The notes beneath the pieces are model-generated. The model made no database searches, was not told the DNA's origin, and saw only the letters and a program-made list of their open reading frames with translations. From NCBI GenBank assembly GCA_027490875.1, contig JAIXXE010000163.1, forward strand, positions 1 through 8,884: DNA of 8,884 nt, given 5' to 3'. Below, piece after piece: positions 5,430-8,884 of the stretch; within the stretch, counting starts at the first letter, position 1; each line of letters opens with the position of its first letter. The position numbers and the translations under genes were made by a program. Source of the DNA: Alphaproteobacteria bacterium. Lineage in GTDB: Bacteria > Pseudomonadota > Alphaproteobacteria > UBA2136 > UBA6156.

Positions 5430-7196
5430 TTACCATGATTGGCGCTCCAGACGTTGCTGCAGTTCGGGCAGGGGCGTGCCTTGGAGATGGTGGGCTTCCC
5501 ACAGTGCCAACAGTGTGAGGCTGGTGGCGAGATTGGCGGTTTTGTTGTGGCCTAAATTGCCCAGCAAGGTCTGGCCAGCGGTGGGCTGCAACAGTTCTTG
5601 CAAAATGGCGCTTTGGCCCCACAGGCCGCGCAGCACGTTCGGCTTTTGGGCTAAAAATTGCCCCACGCCAACACTAAAACCTTGCTTGCGGGCCCACGCC
5701 AGCGGCTCGAACCCTTGGGCGGCCATAAACTGCCGCAGTGGTAACTTGCCAAACCTGTCGTTCACCTTCGCCTCATCGGGCAGGGCAAAGGCAAAGGCCG
5801 CCAAGGTGTCATCCAGGTACGGTACCCGGCCTTCCACCCCGTTGGCCATGGTGGTTCTATCCAGCTTAAGCAGCAAATCGTGCGGTAGCCAGTTGGCCAG
5901 GTCGGCGCTTTGTTTTTCCTGTAGGCTGGTGAAGCCTGCGGTATCCCACGGTGCTAACGCAGAGGCGGGCGTGGCCATCGGCAGGCGAAACAGCCCTTGG
6001 AACGGCGCGGCGTCACCACTCCGCCGCGCCTTAAAGGGGGCCAACAGGCGCCGGATGAAACCCTGCTTGGCACGATATTGCCCGTAGCCTGCCAGCGTTT
6101 CGTCGCCACCTTCGCCAGAGAGCAAAATCTTGACATCTCGCCGCGCGCGCGCCGTGAGCTTAAGCAAGGGCAGCGCCGCGGTATCGGTCGTCAGGTCGTC
6201 CATCGCACCTGCCAGCGTGGCCAGCCCGGGCCAGAAATCGGCCGCGCCGTAGGGCACCACCGTGTGCGTGGCCCCAAGGGCTTTGCAAAGGGCTGCTGCG
6301 GCCTCGGCCTCATTCGGCCCACCGTCTACCTCAATGCGGGCGGTGTAGGCCTGCACGGGTGCACCCAGCTTACGCATCATGATGGCCAACGCCGAACTAT
6401 CCAGCCCGCCACTTAACAACAGCCCAAACGGCACATCGGCTTGCAGGTGCCGCGCCACGGCGGCTTCCAGATGGGCAGGGAAATCGGCGGGGTTGAGCGC
6501 TGGGTTGGCCCCTGAAATGGCAGTCCGCAACTGCGGCACCGCCTGCCAGCGCTTTACAATCTCGCCCGCGCGCACCAGCAACCGTTCGCCCGGCAGCAGG
6601 CGGGTAATGCCCTGCCAGAGGGTCTCTGCCCCAACACTGTAATGCCGGTTCAGCAGCATTGGCAGTACAGCGCCGTTCATTTGGGGGCGTACCCATCCAG
6701 CCTTGGCCAAGGCGGCGGGTTCGCTGGCAAAGGCCAACCCCACCGTAGTTTGGCAATAATACAGGGGCTTGATGCCAAACGGGTCGGTCGCCAGCAGCAG
6801 GGTGCTGCTGGCGGCTTCCGCGCAGGCCAAGGCGTACATCCCTTGTAACTGGGCGGGCATGGCTTCCAGGCCCCCCTGCACGGCCAGATGCAGCGCCACT
6901 TCGCTGTCCGAACCCGTTTGCAATCTTGCCCCCGCCCGCGTTACCTGCGCCTGCAGGGCTTGGTAGTTGTAAATCTCGCCATTCACCACCAGCGCATGGC
7001 TTTGGGTGCTGAGTGGCTGCCTGCCCCCTGCAACATCCAAAATACTTAATCGCCGGTGCACCAGCCCTACACTGCCTTGTACCCAAAAGCCTTCGCCGTC
7101 AGGGCCACGGTGGGCCAGGGCGGCAGCCAACGGGGTTAAATGATCAGGCTTGGCTTGCTGGCCGTTTTTTAAGGAAACCCCCGCGATACCGCACAT
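5430..7196 (-). CDS. asnB: Asparagine synthetase, glutamine-hydrolysing
   Basis: This cytoplasmic enzyme makes asparagine from aspartate, ATP and glutamine-derived ammonia. The 588-residue product begins MCGIAG: Cys2 is the N-terminal nucleophile of the class II glutaminase domain, so the ATG at 7196 must be the start even though the frame stays open to 7289. Glutaminase residues include HRGPDGEG (29-36), HRRLSI (47-52), NGEIYNY (72-78) and GSDSE (95-99). The synthetase domain has the pyrophosphate loop SGGLDSS (262-268), SGEGGDE (360-366), and LKLDRTTMANGVEGRVPYLD (443-462). It is somewhat shorter than E. coli-type enzymes in the asparagine pathway and resembles the AsnB subgroup often found near surface-polysaccharide genes, so an amidotransferase role there remains possible. 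No clear ribosome binding site precedes the start. It leads a minus-strand cluster with ccsBA and resA and diverges from typA. Confidence 0.93.
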   Translation of the reverse strand: MCGIAGVSLKNGQQAKPDHLTPLAAALAHRGPDGEGFWVQGSVGLVHRRLSILDVAGGRQPLSTQSHALVVNGEIYNYQALQAQVTRAGARLQTGSDSEVALHLAVQGGLEAMPAQLQGMYALACAEAASSTLLLATDPFGIKPLYYCQTTVGLAFASEPAALAKAGWVRPQMNGAVLPMLLNRHYSVGAETLWQGITRLLPGERLLVRAGEIVKRWQAVPQLRTAISGANPALNPADFPAHLEAAVARHLQADVPFGLLLSGGLDSSALAIMMRKLGAPVQAYTARIEVDGGPNEAEAAAALCKALGATHTVVPYGAADFWPGLATLAGAMDDLTTDTAALPLLKLTARARRDVKILLSGEGGDETLAGYGQYRAKQGFIRRLLAPFKARRSGDAAPFQGLFRLPMATPASALAPWDTAGFTSLQEKQSADLANWLPHDLLLKLDRTTMANGVEGRVPYLDDTLAAFAFALPDEAKVNDRFGKLPLRQFMAAQGFEPLAWARKQGFSVGVGQFLAQKPNVLRGLWGQSAILQELLQPTAGQTLLGNLGHNKTANLATSLTLLALWEAHHLQGTPLPELQQRLERQSW

Positions 7197-7203
7197 GGGT
7201 AGC

Positions 7204-7232
7204 TGTATAAACCCTTGACCCAACAGGGGCAA
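7204..7232 (-). promoter_or_regulatory. Candidate promoter of asnB-ccsBA-resA
   Basis: On the minus strand the 54-base gap before asnB contains TTGCCC (7232-7227), a 17-base spacer and TATACA (7209-7204). Each hexamer matches the sigma-70 consensus at four positions. Transcription would begin at about the asnB ATG, which would make the mRNA leaderless or nearly so. That would fit the missing ribosome binding site. Pattern match only. Confidence 0.3.
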
Positions 7233-7238
7233 GCTGTT

Positions 7239-7243
7239 AGGGG
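7239..7243 (+). promoter_or_regulatory. Shine-Dalgarno of typA
   Basis: AGGGG with a 7-base spacer precedes the ATG at 7251 and supports that start. A TTGACC at 7215-7220 could be a -35 element, but the expected -10 position overlaps this site and matches poorly, so no promoter is called. Confidence 0.6.
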
Positions 7244-7250
7244 CCAAAGC

Positions 7251-8884
7251 ATGCTGAGAAATATTGCCATTATCGCCCACGTCGACCACGGTAAAACAAC
7301 CCTGGTGGATGCCCTGCTAACCCAAACCGGCACGCTGGCCGCCGAAAGTGGCGCCCGCGTGATGGATAGCAACGATATTGAACGCGAACGCGGCATCACG
7401 ATTTTGGCCAAAACGACCAGTATTCTCTACAAAGAGCACCGGATTAACGTGGTGGATACCCCCGGTCACGCCGATTTTGGCGGTGAAGTAGAACGTATTC
7501 TGCGGATGGTTGATGGCGCCGTGCTGCTGGTGGATGCCGCCGAAGGCCCCATGCCACAGACCAAATTTGTCCTTGGTAAAGCTCTACAGCTTGGCTTGCG
7601 GCCAATTTTAGTGATTAACAAAATCGACCGTTCCGATGCCCGCCCCGACCAGGTGGTGAATGAGACCTTCGACCTGTTCGATAGCCTCGGCGCCAGCGAA
7701 GAACAGCTGGATTTCCCCATTCTCTATGCCGTCGGCCGCGAAGGCTGGGTCACGCCCGACTACAAGGTAAAGGGCACGAACTGCGAGCCGCTGCTCGACC
7801 TGATTCTTAAGCACGTGCCGGCCCCCGTAGGCGACGCGAGCGCCCCGTTCCAGATGCTGGTCACGCTGATTGAGCGCAACGCCTTTGTCGGCCGGATTGT
7901 CACGGGCCGGATTGTCGCCGGAACACTGAAAAAGAACCAACCGCTGAAGGCGCTCGACCGCGACGGCAGCGAGATTGAAAAGGGCAAGGCGGTGGAAGTG
8001 TACGGCTTTCAGGGCCTGAAAAAAGTCCCCGTCGTTGAAGCCAAGGCGGGCGACATTGTCGCACTGGCTGGGCTGCCCAATGCGTATGTAAGCCACACCA
8101 TCTGTTCTCCGGAAGTGAACACCGCGCTGCCTGCCTTGGCGATTGACCCACCCACCCTGATGATGACCTTTGGCGTGAATGATTCCCCATTGGCAGGCCA
8201 AGAAGGCAAAAAGCTCACCAGCCGCGAAATTGGCAGCCGCCTGATGGCCGAAGCCGAGACCAACGTGGGGCTGATTGTGGAAAGCGTGGGCGAGAGCTAC
8301 CGCGTGATGGGGCGGGGCGAACTGCACCTGAGCGTGCTGATTGAAACCATGCGGCGCGAAGGGTTTGAACTTTCGGTCAGCCGTCCGGAAACGATTTTCC
8401 GGGAAGAAAATGGCGTCAAGCAAGAGCCGTATGAAGATATTATTGTAGATGTGGATGACTCCTTCGCGGGTGCCGTGATGGAAAAGATGGGCCTGCGGCG
8501 CGCCGAAATGGTGGATATGAAATCCGACCACCACGGCAAGCAGCGCCTGATTTTTGTCGGACCTTCCCGCGGCATGATTGGCTACCGCAGCGAGTTCTTA
8601 ACCGACACCCGCGGGACCGGCATCCTTACCCGCCAGTTTAAGGAATACGGCCCGGTTAAATCCATCCCTGCGGGCCGCCGCAACGGCGTGCTGGTCAGCA
8701 TGGCCTCGGGGACTGCCACGGCCTATACCTTAAAGGAACTGGAAGCACGCGGCACGCTGTTCATTGGCAACACCGCGCCCTGTTACGACGGCCTGATTGT
8801 GGGGGAAAACAGCCGCGCTGATGACTTGGAAGTGAACCCCACCCACGCCAAAAAACTTAGCAACGTGCGCGCCGCCGGTAAGGA
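7251..8884 (+). CDS. typA: Ribosome-associated GTPase BipA/TypA (3' end outside window)
   Basis: BipA is an EF-G-like translational GTPase that binds the ribosome and aids 50S assembly and stress or low-temperature growth. The window holds 544 codons of an expected 600 or so, with no frameshift seen. The GTPase motifs are AHVDHGKTT (9-17, P-loop), ERERGITI (44-51, switch I), DTPGH (69-73, G3) and NKID (123-126, G4). Then come domain II (near FQMLVT to GDIVALAGL), domain III (GRGELHLSVLIETMRREGFEL) and the EF-G-like domain V (LIFVGPSRGMIGYRSEFLTD). The visible end, KKLSNVRAAGK, enters the family's specific C-terminal domain. LTDTRGTG and RAAGK resemble alphaproteobacterial BipA. The ATG at 7251 (MLRNIAIIAH) has a good ribosome binding site. 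It diverges from asnB across 54 bases. Confidence 0.97.
   Translation, partial: MLRNIAIIAHVDHGKTTLVDALLTQTGTLAAESGARVMDSNDIERERGITILAKTTSILYKEHRINVVDTPGHADFGGEVERILRMVDGAVLLVDAAEGPMPQTKFVLGKALQLGLRPILVINKIDRSDARPDQVVNETFDLFDSLGASEEQLDFPILYAVGREGWVTPDYKVKGTNCEPLLDLILKHVPAPVGDASAPFQMLVTLIERNAFVGRIVTGRIVAGTLKKNQPLKALDRDGSEIEKGKAVEVYGFQGLKKVPVVEAKAGDIVALAGLPNAYVSHTICSPEVNTALPALAIDPPTLMMTFGVNDSPLAGQEGKKLTSREIGSRLMAEAETNVGLIVESVGESYRVMGRGELHLSVLIETMRREGFELSVSRPETIFREENGVKQEPYEDIIVDVDDSFAGAVMEKMGLRRAEMVDMKSDHHGKQRLIFVGPSRGMIGYRSEFLTDTRGTGILTRQFKEYGPVKSIPAGRRNGVLVSMASGTATAYTLKELEARGTLFIGNTAPCYDGLIVGENSRADDLEVNPTHAKKLSNVRAAGK

Noticed and set aside
5476..6087. Open frame of 203 codons on the plus strand inside asnB
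   Set aside because: It is antisense to conserved AsnB coding sequence, and the Ser/Arg/Ala-rich translation shows no domain.
7206..7220. TATAAA and TTGACC on the plus strand in the asnB-typA gap
   Set aside because: They are in the wrong order for a promoter (TATAAA precedes TTGACC), and neither has a well-spaced partner.
7197..7289. 31-residue N-terminal extension of AsnB
   Set aside because: The enzyme needs Cys2 at the mature N-terminus (MCGIAG), so translation must start at 7196. The extension would also overlap the start of typA.
7890..7916. Direct repeat GGCCGGATTGTC, twice with a 15-base period, in typA
   Set aside because: It encodes GRIV-T-GRIV at a spot where BipA proteins normally have a similar V-G-x-I-x-x-G-R-I pattern, so chance plus codon choice explains it.
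7608..8534. Long open frame (308 codons) on the minus strand inside typA
   Set aside because: It lies wholly antisense to a clear, intact BipA gene. Its translation is rich in His, Phe and Gly with no recognisable motif, as expected from the complement of a GC-rich coding strand.

Overview
The window is a dense stretch of bacterial chromosome, about 58% G+C by eye, with almost no non-coding DNA. It carries eight genes, the first and last cut by the window edges. A Gram-negative proteobacterium is likely: there is a lipoprotein with a lipobox, an Ohr peroxidase, an IF-3 of proteobacterial type and a BipA GTPase. Parts of BipA (the LTDTRGTG and NVRAAGK stretches) look alphaproteobacterial, but I cannot fix the order or genus from sequence alone. 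No rRNA, tRNA, CRISPR array, insertion sequence or phage gene was seen.

Layout. Bases 1-1061 (+) hold the end of a transcription unit. It contains the C-terminus of a family 4-type glycosyltransferase, a small isochorismatase-fold protein that has lost the catalytic cysteine, and a small lipoprotein, packed with gaps of 2 and 0 bases. This unit meets infC (translation initiation factor IF-3, minus strand) head to head, with the stop codons overlapping. infC has no ATG or GTG start and probably begins at a rare codon. Divergent from infC is ohr (+), an organic hydroperoxide peroxidase. ohr converges on a minus-strand cluster of three genes, and a long hairpin sits at the convergence.

The minus-strand cluster, in transcription order, is asnB (glutamine-dependent asparagine synthetase), then a fused ResB-CcsA cytochrome c synthase (CcsBA, 919 codons), then a membrane-anchored ResA/CcmG-like thioredoxin. 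The last two form a compact System II cytochrome c maturation module: ResA would keep the haem-binding cysteines of apocytochrome reduced outside the inner membrane, and CcsBA would export haem and attach it. Divergent from asnB, typA/bipA (ribosome-associated GTPase) runs off the right edge.

The points most worth a second look are the cysteine-less isochorismatase homologue coupled to an orphan lipoprotein, the non-canonical start of infC, System II cytochrome c maturation in a possibly alphaproteobacterial background, and the 44-base hairpin between ohr and resA. I did not find convincing evidence of a wholly new multi-gene system; most of the window is housekeeping.
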